A stretch of DNA of 64,000 bases. Origin: Amphiplicatus sp046296195 (GTDB taxonomy: Bacteria > Pseudomonadota > Alphaproteobacteria > Caulobacterales > Parvularculaceae). The stretch is taken from assembly GCA_046296195.1 (NCBI GenBank), contig JBKBLR010000013.1, forward strand, positions 1 through 64,000, read 5' to 3'. Made by a program: the position numbers and the translations under genes. Shown in pieces: positions 35,721 through 44,970 of the stretch. The notes beneath the pieces were generated by a model. That model worked only from the letters and a program-made list of their open reading frames with translations, ran no database searches and was not told where the DNA came from. The stretch's first letter is position 1. Each line of letters opens with the position of its first letter.

Positions 35721-37286
35721 ATGACCACGACCTATCTTAATCGCCGCACCTTCGCGATCATCTCGCACCCGGACGCCGGCAAGACGACGCTGACGGAAAA
35801 GCTGCTGCTTTTCAGCGGCGCGATCCGGCTCGCCGGCGAGGTGAAGGCGCGCGGCGACCGACGGCGCGCACGCTCCGACTGGCTCGCGATCGAACAGAAG
35901 CGCGGCATTTCAGTGACGACCTCGGCGATGACGTTCGAGCACGCCGGCTGCGTCTTGAACCTCCTCGACACGCCGGGCCACGAGGATTTCTCGGAAGACA
36001 CCTACAGGACGCTCACCGCCGTCGACAGCGCGGTGATGGTGATCGACGCCGCGAAAGGCATCGAAAGCCAGACAAGGAAGCTCTTTGAAGTGTGCCGGCT
36101 GCGCGACATTCCGATCATAACCTTCATCAACAAGGTCGATCGCGAGGGGCGCGACCCTTTCGATCTCATCGACGAGATCGCCGACCAGCTCGCGCTCGAT
36201 GTTTCCCCGCGTATCTGGCCGGTCGGAACCGGCGGGCGGTTCCGAGGCTGTTACGACCTCGCCGAGAACAGATTTCTGATCGACGGCGGGAGCGGCAAAT
36301 ATGAGAAGGCGGTTGAACTTTCGGGCCGCACCGATCCGGAATTCGATCGCCTCGCCGGCGACGTCTCGGACGACGTTCGCGAGGCGATGGCGCTCGCCGA
36401 GGAAGGCTACGCGCCGTTCGACGTCGACAGCTACCGCCATGGCGCGTTGACGCCGATCTATTTCGGCAGCGCGCTGAAGGAGTTCTCGGTCGCCGAGCTT
36501 TTGCGCGACATCGCCCGCTTCGCGCCGCCGCCGCGCCCGCAACAGGCGGGCGAGGCCGTCATTGCGCCGGACGCCGAAGACGTCGCCGGGTTCGTCTTCA
36601 AGGTGCAGGCGAACATGGACCCCAATCACCGCGACCGCATCGCCTTTGTGCGTTTGTGTTCGGGAGAGTTCCGGCGCGGGATGAAGCTGAAAGTGTCACG
36701 AACCGAGAAACTGATCGCGGTCAACAGCCCGATCTTCTTCCTCGCGCAGGAGCGCAATCTCGCCGAGGAGGCGGTCGCCGGCGATATCGTCGGCATTCCG
36801 AACCATGGCGCGCTCGGCGTCGGCGACACGCTGTCGGAGCGCGACGGGATCAGGTTCACCGGCCTTCCTGACTTCGCGCCGGAGATCATCCGTCGCGTCA
36901 GGCTCGATGACCCGATGAAGTCCAAGCAAATGAAGCGCGCGATGACGGCGCTCGCCGAGGAAGGCGCGGCTCAGGTCTTCACGCCGACGATCGGCTCCGA
37001 TTTCTATGTCGGCGTCGTCGGCGCGCTCCAGCTCGACGTGATCGAGGAGCGGCTGAAAGCCGAATACGGCGTCGCCGCCGCAATGGAGAGCTGCGGCTTC
37101 GATGCGGTGAGGTGGATCGCCGGAGAGGCGGACGCGGTGAAGGCGTTCATCGCCCAGAACGGAACAGCGATCGCGCATGACCGCTACGGCTCGCCGGTCT
37201 TCCTTGCGCGCTCGGCATGGGAGGCCGGTTACGCCGAGCAGAAAAACCCGAGGGTCAAATTCCTGAAGACGCGCGAGCGGACCTGA
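35721..37286 (+). CDS. prfC: peptide chain release factor 3
   Basis: A 521-residue translational GTPase that recycles RF1/RF2 after termination. The G1 motif is SHPDAGKTT (about 15-23), the switch region is KRGISVTTSAM, G3 is DTPGHEDF, and G4 is NKVDRE. The RF3-specific GRFRGCYDL and the C-terminal EYGV/DAVRWIAG segments are present. The length is normal. It stands alone after the flavin oxidase gene. Confidence 0.96.
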   Translation: MTTTYLNRRTFAIISHPDAGKTTLTEKLLLFSGAIRLAGEVKARGDRRRARSDWLAIEQKRGISVTTSAMTFEHAGCVLNLLDTPGHEDFSEDTYRTLTAVDSAVMVIDAAKGIESQTRKLFEVCRLRDIPIITFINKVDREGRDPFDLIDEIADQLALDVSPRIWPVGTGGRFRGCYDLAENRFLIDGGSGKYEKAVELSGRTDPEFDRLAGDVSDDVREAMALAEEGYAPFDVDSYRHGALTPIYFGSALKEFSVAELLRDIARFAPPPRPQQAGEAVIAPDAEDVAGFVFKVQANMDPNHRDRIAFVRLCSGEFRRGMKLKVSRTEKLIAVNSPIFFLAQERNLAEEAVAGDIVGIPNHGALGVGDTLSERDGIRFTGLPDFAPEIIRRVRLDDPMKSKQMKRAMTALAEEGAAQVFTPTIGSDFYVGVVGALQLDVIEERLKAEYGVAAAMESCGFDAVRWIAGEADAVKAFIAQNGTAIAHDRYGSPVFLARSAWEAGYAEQKNPRVKFLKTRERT

Positions 37287-37292
37287 CCCGCC

Positions 37293-37529
37293 TCACCGCG
37301 ACGGCGCGACCGCAATGCGACCTTCGATGAGATGCTGGAGATAGGCGTCGAAGGACAAAGTGAAACGGTTTTGTGTCGCGCAATTGCAAAGTCCGACGCC
37401 GGCTTCGCACGGATCAATGTCATAATCCCCGCGCGGCGCGATGGCGGGGCCGCTTTCGGCTTTCGCCGCAATCGGATCCTTCAGGAAGGCGTGAACGCCC
37501 AATTGAACCGCCCCGTGATCGCCGCGCAT
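37293..37529 (-). CDS. possible small cysteine-containing protein (78 aa)
   Basis: This ORF fills most of the 345-base gap between prfC and the PBP gene. It has GGGGAAG just before its ATG, and its codon use matches neighbouring genes. It contains CEAGVGLCNCA, three cysteines that could bind a metal or form a disulphide, then RFTLSFDAYLQHLIEGRI. There is no signal peptide and no family I know. It is convergent with prfC. I consider it more likely real than not. Confidence 0.5.
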   Translation of the reverse strand: MRGDHGAVQLGVHAFLKDPIAAKAESGPAIAPRGDYDIDPCEAGVGLCNCATQNRFTLSFDAYLQHLIEGRIAVAPSR

Positions 37530-37631
37530 GACTTCCCCGTCGCAACGCTACGGTGGCTAACTATCGCCCTTTGAAGTTCATAATATGTTGAGGACGGGGC
37601 GAAACTGCGGCGTCCAGTTCTTTGAGCCTGG

Positions 37632-39968
37632 TCAGTCGCCGTCGCGGCGCACGCGCCGGAAACCGTCGAGCACGTCGCGGTAGAAAGATAGCAGCCGCCC
37701 GCCTTCGGAATAGGTTGCCGCCGGATAGGCGCCGGCGATCGGCTGGCGCGGCAAGTCCTGATGCGCTGCGGTCATAAACGCCTTCCAGATCGAGGCGGGC
37801 AGCGTGCCGCCGGTCACCTTGTTCATAGGCTGGAAATCGTCATTGCCGACCCAGACGCCCGCCGTCATCTGCGCCGTGTAGCCAATGAACCAGGCGTCGC
37901 GCCAATCATTGGTGGTGCCGGTCTTTCCCGCCGCCTGCCGGTTGCCGAGATTGGCGCGCCGGCCGGTCCCGCTCGTCATCACCTGATAAAGAACGTGGGT
38001 GATGTTCTCTGCGACTTTCTTGTCGATCGCCGGCGAGGGCGCGCGCGGGCTGCGGGTGTAAAGCACCTTGCCGCGGCCATCGGCGATCTCCTCGATGGCA
38101 TAGGGCCTGACGCCGAGACCTCCGGCCGCGAAGGGAAGGTAGGCCGCCGTCAGCTCCTCTAGGCTCGCCGAAAAGCCCCCGAGCGCGATGCCGGCTTCGG
38201 CCTTCGGGATGGGCGAGGACATGCCCAGGCGCCGCGCCATCTGGATGACCTTCGACCGGCCGACGCGCTCAGAGACCTGCACGGCGATCGTATTGATCGA
38301 CCGCGCCACCGCTTCGCTGACGCGCATCGAACCGCGATAAGTCTTGTCGTAGTTTTCCGGCTTCCAGCCGGCGATGTTGATCGGCTCGTCGACGAGGCGC
38401 GACTGCGGCGTGAGGCCGTTTTCAAACCCAGCCGCGTAGACGACGGGCTTGAACGCCGACCCCGGCTGGCGTTTGGCTTGCGTTGCGCGGTTGAACTGGC
38501 TTTCGAGATAGCTGCGCCCGCCGACCATGGCGCGCAGGGCCCCGTCATTGTCGTAGGCGATGAGCGCCGCCTGCAACGCGCCGTTCACCTTCGCGTCGAC
38601 CGTCAGCACGCTTCGCACCGCCGCTTCGGCGTCGCGCTGCAGCTTCTGGTCGAGCGTCGTCCTGACGACAATATCGTAATTGGCCGGGCCGGCGATCGCC
38701 CTCGCCTGTTCGGCGACGTAATCGAAGAACCAGCCGACGCCGGCATTTTGCGACCCCGAAGCGACCGACGCGGGCCGGGCGAGCGCTTCGCGGGCCTCGA
38801 ACTCGGTGATGTCGCCTGTCTCGCGCAGATTGGCGATGACGTCCGCCGCCCGGTCCTGCGCGCCGAGCGGATTGAGCGTCGGCGCGAGCGTCGAGGGCGA
38901 TTTCGGCAGGCCGGCGAGCACCGCCGCCTCCGCAAGCGTCACGTCGCGCGCCGATTTGTTGAAATAGGTCTTCGACGCGCTTTCAACGCCGTAGGCGCCG
39001 GCGCCGAAATAAATCCGGTTGAGATAGAGCGAGAGGATTTCGTCCTTTGAATACCGCCCTTCAAGCCAGAAGGCGAGCATCGCCTCCTTAGCCTTGCGCG
39101 TATAGGTCTTCTCGAAATCGAGAAACAGATTGCGCGCCAATTGCTGCGTGATGGTGGATCCGCCCTCGGAGCGTCCGCCTGAGCGCAGGTTCGAGATCAG
39201 CGCGCGCAGCGTGCCGCGGAAATCGACGCCGCCATGCTCATAGAAGCGCCGATCCTCGGTAGCGAGGAACGCCTTGACGAGATAAGGCGGCAAGTCATCA
39301 ACTGCGACCGCTTCGCCATAGCGCGCGCCGCGCGCGGCGATCTCAACGCCATTCCTGTCTTCGATGACGATCGCGGGCAGACGATTGACGGCCCAGAGAT
39401 CGGCGCCCTCTTCAGGCCATGGCGCGACCACGAGAAATGCGAACGCAAGGCCGGCGATGGCGCCCGCCATGCCGACCGACACGCAGAGATTGGCGAACTC
39501 CCGCAGCAGCGGCCGGGCTTTGATCGGTCGGGGTGGCTTTACGCCCGCCGCGAGATCTTCTTGCGTCTTCGATGTCGCCTCCCGCCGCCGCCGCGCCCGT
39601 TCGGGCGCAGATCGGGACGTGGGAGCATTGACCGAGTCCTGGCTGGCGCCCAGCCGATGGGCGACGATGGGCGGTTCAGCGGGCGGCTGTGCGTCAGACG
39701 GCGCCTCGTCAACAATGGACAAACGGGGAGTGGGCGCCGCTTCAGCGGCGCTCTCCGGCGCCGGCGCATCAGCGCCGGCTTCCGCCCTCGGAACCTGGCG
39801 CGCCTCGACCCGTCGCGGGGCCGGCAGGACGGCGGCCGCGGCTTTAGGGAGCGATCCAAGATGCGATTTTAGGTCGGCGGCGGCGGCGTGAAAGTCAGCC
39901 GCCAGACGATTGCGTTCGTCGGGACCGTCCGGGGTCGATTCGTCAACTTGGTCTTCCGGCCCGCCCAC
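37632..39968 (-). CDS. class A penicillin-binding protein, PBP1A type
   Basis: A 778-residue bifunctional peptidoglycan synthase. About 160 cytoplasmic residues, rich in Pro/Ala/Arg, precede one membrane helix near 165-188. The GT51 glycosyltransferase has its Glu in TEDRRFYEHGG (about 240), then GGSTITQQLARNLFL. The transpeptidase Ser is in PGSAFKP near 505 and KTGTTN is near 680. It builds and crosslinks glycan strands. The start is a GTG with a TGGAG about ten bases upstream; a shorter tail is possible. The long N-terminal tail is more extended than in enteric PBP1A. Confidence 0.93.
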   Translation of the reverse strand: MGGPEDQVDESTPDGPDERNRLAADFHAAAADLKSHLGSLPKAAAAVLPAPRRVEARQVPRAEAGADAPAPESAAEAAPTPRLSIVDEAPSDAQPPAEPPIVAHRLGASQDSVNAPTSRSAPERARRRREATSKTQEDLAAGVKPPRPIKARPLLREFANLCVSVGMAGAIAGLAFAFLVVAPWPEEGADLWAVNRLPAIVIEDRNGVEIAARGARYGEAVAVDDLPPYLVKAFLATEDRRFYEHGGVDFRGTLRALISNLRSGGRSEGGSTITQQLARNLFLDFEKTYTRKAKEAMLAFWLEGRYSKDEILSLYLNRIYFGAGAYGVESASKTYFNKSARDVTLAEAAVLAGLPKSPSTLAPTLNPLGAQDRAADVIANLRETGDITEFEAREALARPASVASGSQNAGVGWFFDYVAEQARAIAGPANYDIVVRTTLDQKLQRDAEAAVRSVLTVDAKVNGALQAALIAYDNDGALRAMVGGRSYLESQFNRATQAKRQPGSAFKPVVYAAGFENGLTPQSRLVDEPINIAGWKPENYDKTYRGSMRVSEAVARSINTIAVQVSERVGRSKVIQMARRLGMSSPIPKAEAGIALGGFSASLEELTAAYLPFAAGGLGVRPYAIEEIADGRGKVLYTRSPRAPSPAIDKKVAENITHVLYQVMTSGTGRRANLGNRQAAGKTGTTNDWRDAWFIGYTAQMTAGVWVGNDDFQPMNKVTGGTLPASIWKAFMTAAHQDLPRQPIAGAYPAATYSEGGRLLSFYRDVLDGFRRVRRDGD

Positions 39969-40102
39969 GGCGCGTCGCTCCAGGAACGCTGTTCAGAACG
40001 CGCATAGCATGGCCCGCCCGGGGCCGGAACGTGGCTGCTTCGGGGCAAAATGCATGGCCAGGATTAATCGCTAGCAACCTATGTAAGCTTCGGCCTGACG
40101 GG

Positions 40103-40637
40103 TCAGATGCCTGCCGCCGTCTTCATTTCCATCCGCTCGCCGGCGTCGAGACCTTCCGTTTCGTCGATGAACTTGATCGCGCGCGCCGCATCGACCCCTT
40201 TCAGCCGGATGATGCGCCGCTCGACGCTCTCAGCCGCGGGAGCGCCTTCGAGAAGGAAATCCTCCTCCCCGCGCAGCAATTCCTCCTCACGGCGCCCGCC
40301 GTCGGTCTTGCGGACGATACGCACCGCGACCTCCGCCGGAATCGTCTTCATCAATATCGAGCTTGTGGATGACGATCTTTCCCTGCTTCTTTGACGCCCT
40401 GTCGCCGGCAGCGGCAGCATCGACCCTCGCGAGCCTGGCGACGGCGCGCTCAGCCTCCTCGCCGCGCAGCACTTTGAGGTCCTCGCGGCCGGCCGCGACT
40501 GCTGCCGCGCCGCCGCCTGAGCGGGCGACGACGAGGATCCGCTCTCCGTTCAGGTCGTCCAGGCTGAGGTCGAAGGTTCGGGCCGCCGCCCAACCAGGAA
40601 CTAGCATGGCGATGACAGCTGAAACGAAGATACGCAT
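40103..40637 (-). pseudogene. secreted hypothetical protein broken by a +1 frameshift
   Basis: The gene begins at the ATG at 40637 with a signal peptide (MRIFVSAVIAMLVPGWAAA) and runs in one frame to about DIDEDDSG. The sensible continuation VAVRIVRKTDGGRREEELL lies in the next frame and reaches a stop at 40103. Removing one base near 40334 (in the GGCGGAGG run, read on the minus strand) joins them as DEDDSGEVAVRIVRK, about 177 residues. The mature part is charged, with Glu/Arg/Asp-rich helices and no domain I know. Whether the break is biological or a sequence error cannot be told here. Confidence 0.75.
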
Positions 40638-40861
40638 GGGATTTCCCGCCGCCTCACAACTCGAAATGCTACACTTGTAGCGGAGCGCCAGCAAGGTCCG
40701 CCCGCAAGCCTATGTGGCCTTGAGGACACGGTGCACGGTCCGAAAAAATGGTTAATATGAAGTGCGTTTCGGAGAATCGCTGCGCCGCGGATGGGCAAGC
40801 GAGTCTTCCACTTGGGACGCGCCCGGACTGGGGTTTGGGCGCCGGCGTTCAGGGGACCCTT

Positions 40862-41986
40862 ATGGTGAGATCGATCTTGTTGACGGCAGCCAGCGCTGCA
40901 GCCCTTGGCGCCTGCGCGACGTCCTATCAGGCGGCGGGACGAGACCCCTACGCCGCCGCCCTTTACACCGGCGCCGAGCAGCTTACCGAGGCCGACATTC
41001 GCGCGACGCAATTTCCCCCGGCGCAGCGCGCCTCAAACGGCGCGCCGCTGGAACTCGTTTCCTTCGAGGGGATTGAAGGCGCCCGGCGCGCGCACAAGCT
41101 CTACACTCGCGCAGAAGCCGAAGCCCTTGACGGGCGCTGCGAACGTTTCATCGAACCTGCGGCCACGGAAACGCTCGACGATATCGCCGACCTTTGCGAC
41201 GTGCCGCTGGAGACGCTCGTCGCTTATAATCCGACGGTCAAGAACATCTCTTACGCTGAACGAGTCGTCACGGTCGAGATTCCGGGCGGCAAGGTGAGGC
41301 CGACAGGAACCTTCGCGGCATCGGACACTCTTGCCGCGCTCTATGAGGTGAAGGCCGGCGACTCGCTGGAGACGATCGCCTATCGCCTTAATGTGTCGAC
41401 GAGCGCGCTCGCGAATTCTAATCCGGATGTCACCTGGACGACGCTGACACCGGGTCAGCTGCTGCAAAAGCCCGCCGCCGCGACGGCGCCCGGCGCCGCC
41501 GCGCCCTACGCAGCGCCCGCGGACACCGCCTGGCAGGGCTGGACCGGCAATCGTCCTGGCGCCGCCGCAGGCGGCGTTGCAGGCGATGTTCGTCACGCGC
41601 CCTATACGCTGCGCCCGACACGCCCCTTCGCTGGACGCGATCCGGGAACGCCGGCCGCGGGCGTCCTGCTTGTCGACAAGCCGGCCGTCCGGGCCGGCGA
41701 CCGACTCAAGGTGACCGCCCGCGTGAAACCCGGCGAGGAAGTCACTTTCTACAGCGGCGACACCGCAGGGGCCGCCAATCGCGAGGTCGCCCGCGTTCGG
41801 GCGGATGCAGAAGGCCAGGCCACGGCGTCGATCCGTGTACGGCGGAAAGCAGACATGGGCGGCGTGATCTTCAAAGCGGTCCCCGGCGACTCCGGCGAGG
41901 CGCTCTATTCCGATCGCATCGGCGTTCTCAATCTCGAGGGCGAAAAGACCACGGACGATTCCCTAGAAGAGGCGCTTGAGGAATAG
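40862..41986 (+). CDS. lipoprotein with two LysM-like domains
   Basis: A 374-residue lipoprotein; the lipobox is ALGAC with Cys18. One LysM-like section (LDDIADLCDVPLETLVAYNP) and a second, clearer one (YEVKAGDSLETIAYRLNVS... NPDV...LTPGQLL) suggest peptidoglycan binding. A Pro/Ala linker follows, then a beta-rich domain (VLLVDKPAVRAGDRLKVTARVKPGEEV) and an acidic tail EEALEE. No peptidase domain is seen. The ATG at 40862 is preferred over an upstream start, because it has AGGGGAC ahead and begins the signal peptide. A structural or scaffold role in the envelope is inferred. Confidence 0.82.
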   Translation: MVRSILLTAASAAALGACATSYQAAGRDPYAAALYTGAEQLTEADIRATQFPPAQRASNGAPLELVSFEGIEGARRAHKLYTRAEAEALDGRCERFIEPAATETLDDIADLCDVPLETLVAYNPTVKNISYAERVVTVEIPGGKVRPTGTFAASDTLAALYEVKAGDSLETIAYRLNVSTSALANSNPDVTWTTLTPGQLLQKPAAATAPGAAAPYAAPADTAWQGWTGNRPGAAAGGVAGDVRHAPYTLRPTRPFAGRDPGTPAAGVLLVDKPAVRAGDRLKVTARVKPGEEVTFYSGDTAGAANREVARVRADAEGQATASIRVRRKADMGGVIFKAVPGDSGEALYSDRIGVLNLEGEKTTDDSLEEALEE

Positions 41987-42007
41987 CCTGCCGGTCGACT
42001 GACGGCT

Positions 42008-43237
42008 TTAGCGCGACTGCGACCGGACGCCTTCAAAGATCTCGAGCATCCGGCGCGCCTTCGCCTCCCAGGTAAAATGCTGTTCGACTCGGGCGCGCGC
42101 TGACGCGCCCATCGACTGCGCGCGCGCCGGGTCCGCTGCAAGGATTGTCATCGCGTCGGCGAGGCCGGCGATGAAAGCCTCGCGCCCGGACGGATCAACG
42201 AGGAACCCCGTCTCAGGCGTGATGTAATCTTCAGGCCCGCCCCATCGCGTGGCGATCGCAGGCGTGCGGCAGGCGAACGCTTCCAGGATCACCGCGCCGC
42301 CGCATTCCCTCAGAGAGGGCAGAACCAGCGCCGTCGCCGCGCATAGGGCGTCGGCGATTTCCGATTGCGGGCGAAATCCGTCGAAATGAATCCGCGCCGC
42401 AGCGCTTCCAGACGCGGCGAGCGCCTGCAGCCGCGGGCGTTCCGGCCCGTCACCGATAATGCGCAAATGCGCCCCGGGCGTGCGCTCGATCGCTGCGATG
42501 AGAAGCTCGACGGCCTTCCACCAGACAAGGCGACCGACGAACAGAAAGACCGGGTCTTGAGGCTTGTCCCGCGCGGGTCGATCCCAGAGCGCAAGGTCGA
42601 CGCCGTTCTCGACGAGCGTGACGGCGCGCGCCTTGTCGACGCCTTTGGGCAGAGCCTCACGCGTCCGCTCATTGGAGACGAGCAGGAGGGCCGCCTGACG
42701 CTTTCCCGGAATGACGCGATTGGCGAGCCCTGAGAGACCCCGTGCGAGCGAGACGACGCCGCCTGATCCTTGGGAATATTCCTTTCGGAATGCGGGGGGA
42801 AAATCCATGCCGCCGTTCATCGGGCCGATGACGATAGGGGCCGGCATCGCCGACAGGAATGAAGGAAACGCCGGCGACACCGGAATGGGTTGATGAATGA
42901 GATCCACGCCGATGTCGCGCGCGAGACCGCGCGCCCGCCTCGCGAGCCGCGCCTGCGTCACGAGGCCGACGGCGCTCAGAAACAATGTCTCGCGAAGCGC
43001 GCCGGGGGCTTTCTTGCCGAGCGCGTGGATCGCCTTCTCCGGCGCTGAATCGGCGATGAAATGAAACCGGTCCGCCCGAAAGACGGGGTGCGATTCGAGC
43101 TCCTTCCGCACGCGTTCATGGGTCAGCGCATGGACTTCAACCCCGAGCTTCGTCAACTCACGGATGTAATGAAGCGGGATGACCGCCTCGCCGCCCATGC
43201 GCGCCGAAATATTGCCGGCGACGATCAGGACGCGCAT
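42008..43237 (-). CDS. GT4-family glycosyltransferase
   Basis: A 409-residue retaining glycosyltransferase of the GT-B fold. The N-terminus MRVLIVAGNISARMGGEA is the donor/acceptor loop, FLFVGRLVWWKAVELLIAAI opens the second domain, and PSLRECGGAVILEAFA is the GT4 EX7E motif. It should add a sugar from a nucleotide donor at the cytoplasmic face. It lies 24 bases after the exosortase gene on the same strand, so it probably acts in the same exopolysaccharide or surface-protein glycan process. Confidence 0.9.
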   Translation of the reverse strand: MRVLIVAGNISARMGGEAVIPLHYIRELTKLGVEVHALTHERVRKELESHPVFRADRFHFIADSAPEKAIHALGKKAPGALRETLFLSAVGLVTQARLARRARGLARDIGVDLIHQPIPVSPAFPSFLSAMPAPIVIGPMNGGMDFPPAFRKEYSQGSGGVVSLARGLSGLANRVIPGKRQAALLLVSNERTREALPKGVDKARAVTLVENGVDLALWDRPARDKPQDPVFLFVGRLVWWKAVELLIAAIERTPGAHLRIIGDGPERPRLQALAASGSAAARIHFDGFRPQSEIADALCAATALVLPSLRECGGAVILEAFACRTPAIATRWGGPEDYITPETGFLVDPSGREAFIAGLADAMTILAADPARAQSMGASARARVEQHFTWEAKARRMLEIFEGVRSQSR

Positions 43238-43261
43238 GCGACGATCACCGGGCGCGGCCGA

Positions 43262-44842
43262 TCAATTCGGCACATAGGCCGGCAGGAATGTCTGCAGGCG
43301 CTTTTGCATGGATTGCAGCTTGGCGTCAGCTTCGGCGACAGTCATCGAATCGGTGATCGGCGTAATCAGTCGCACCATGGCGCCGTCCGAGCGCTTTTTC
43401 GTCACCGCGTCGACGATCAGCCAGAACTTCATCACGAATTCATTCGCAACTTTCCGGCCGCGCTGGTCATACCAATAATAGACGAGCTGCCGGTTGTCGC
43501 CATTCTCGATCAGCATGCGATTATAGGTGAAGCGCTTGCCCTCGCTTGTCGTCGTCTTCTCGATCGTGTGGCGGATCACCTTCCAGCCGCCGCCCGGAAT
43601 GCACTGGCGCGGGCTGTGCCATGAGCGCCCGTCGCGCTGAGCGTCGAGATAGGCCATGTAAAGATTGTAAATATCGCCTTCAGGGGTGCGAAAGTTGATG
43701 ACGATGCTGTCGTCAGCGCCCAACACCTCGGCGACCGTCGGATCGATAGGCCGGATCTCCTTCGACCACGACTCATCGAACTCCGCGATGACGCCGTCGA
43801 AGTCCTGACGCTCGGGAATGATGAGCGAATCAACCGTTGCGGCGCGCGACAGGGCGTAGCCCGCCGCGATCATCGCCAGGACGGCGCCGGCCGCCGTGCC
43901 AAGGCTGAGGCTGGAGGGGCTGGGCGGCGTCAGCGGAAGGTCCGGCGTCGTCAACGCGTCAAGCGGGTTGACGCGCGGCTTGGCCGTGCGAGCGAAAATC
44001 GCGATGAGTCCGAAAAGCGCCGCGAGGCAGAACAAAAACACGACCCAGCCTTCGAAGAAGTGGAGCGCGCCTTCGGCATGTTCAGTGCCGTAAGCCTGGA
44101 CGAGCGCCGCCGTAGCGGCGATGCGAAAACTGTTCATGAAGATGGTGATCGGGATTGTCGCGGCGACGATCACAAGGCGTTGCCACAGGGCGCCCCGATA
44201 CATGTAGGCCGCCATGACGCCGAGGCTGAGGAAGGGAAAGAGATAACGCAGGCCGCTGCACGCCTCCGCGACCTGCAGGCGATAATCGCCGAGATCGATG
44301 ATGTTGCCGGACAGATGGACCGGTATGCCCATCAGTTCGACCATGAAGACGCCGACGACCGATGAGATCTGCTGGAAGTTGAACGATAGAACCGTAATCA
44401 CCCAGTGGGGCGGCGGCACGGCGAAAAAAAGAAACGCGACCGGGGCGGCGACCGTCCTCAGCAAGGACAGGCCGCCGAACGCCGCGACCAGCCCCGCGAC
44501 CGCCACCACCATTCCGAGATGTTGCAGCAGGAAAATGCTGGTGAGTTGGCCAAGCACCAACAGCGCCAGCGCGGCGCCAATGAGGAAGACGCCGGCGAGG
44601 GACGGCCCGCCGATGCTCTTTTTCACTGTGTCCCGATTAAGCCAAACGAGGTAAATCGAGATCAACGGGATGAAGTAGCTGTGCGAGAGTTCCTGCTGAT
44701 TGCCCCAGCGGCGCCAGAGATTGGCGCCGGCTTCCCAAAAAAGGACGGTCAGCGCGAGGATCGCGACGCCAAGCGCGAGAAGTTTCGGGTCAAGGGGAAC
44801 CTGGCCGCGACCTGCAACGCCTTCCTGATCGGCCGTCGCCAT
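43262..44842 (-). CDS. exosortase-EpsI fusion protein
   Basis: A 526-residue integral membrane protein with about eight helices followed by a periplasmic EpsI-like domain. The exosortase triad is present: Cys195 in EACSGLRY, Arg240 in NSFRIA and His261 in ALHFFEGW. The EpsI part (about 350-526) has GDYRLQ before it and SWHSPRQCIPGGGW inside. Exosortases cut and anchor PEP-CTERM-type proteins and accompany exopolysaccharide genes; the fused EpsI fits the XrtD subgroup, which recognises a VPLPA-like tail. No such tail was seen among proteins in the window. A GGGAGGA ribosome site precedes the ATG. Confidence 0.88.
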   Translation of the reverse strand: MATADQEGVAGRGQVPLDPKLLALGVAILALTVLFWEAGANLWRRWGNQQELSHSYFIPLISIYLVWLNRDTVKKSIGGPSLAGVFLIGAALALLVLGQLTSIFLLQHLGMVVAVAGLVAAFGGLSLLRTVAAPVAFLFFAVPPPHWVITVLSFNFQQISSVVGVFMVELMGIPVHLSGNIIDLGDYRLQVAEACSGLRYLFPFLSLGVMAAYMYRGALWQRLVIVAATIPITIFMNSFRIAATAALVQAYGTEHAEGALHFFEGWVVFLFCLAALFGLIAIFARTAKPRVNPLDALTTPDLPLTPPSPSSLSLGTAAGAVLAMIAAGYALSRAATVDSLIIPERQDFDGVIAEFDESWSKEIRPIDPTVAEVLGADDSIVINFRTPEGDIYNLYMAYLDAQRDGRSWHSPRQCIPGGGWKVIRHTIEKTTTSEGKRFTYNRMLIENGDNRQLVYYWYDQRGRKVANEFVMKFWLIVDAVTKKRSDGAMVRLITPITDSMTVAEADAKLQSMQKRLQTFLPAYVPN

Positions 44843-44970
44843 CGATGAATTCCTCCCAATAAGGCGGCGGCCGCCTTTTCTGCCGACGATCCAGCGTCGC
44901 TGTCAGAGCTAGCGGACCTTGCGCCCGTCCTGCAATATTCGTTCAAGTCGCGATGTCGGGAGCGATGGCG

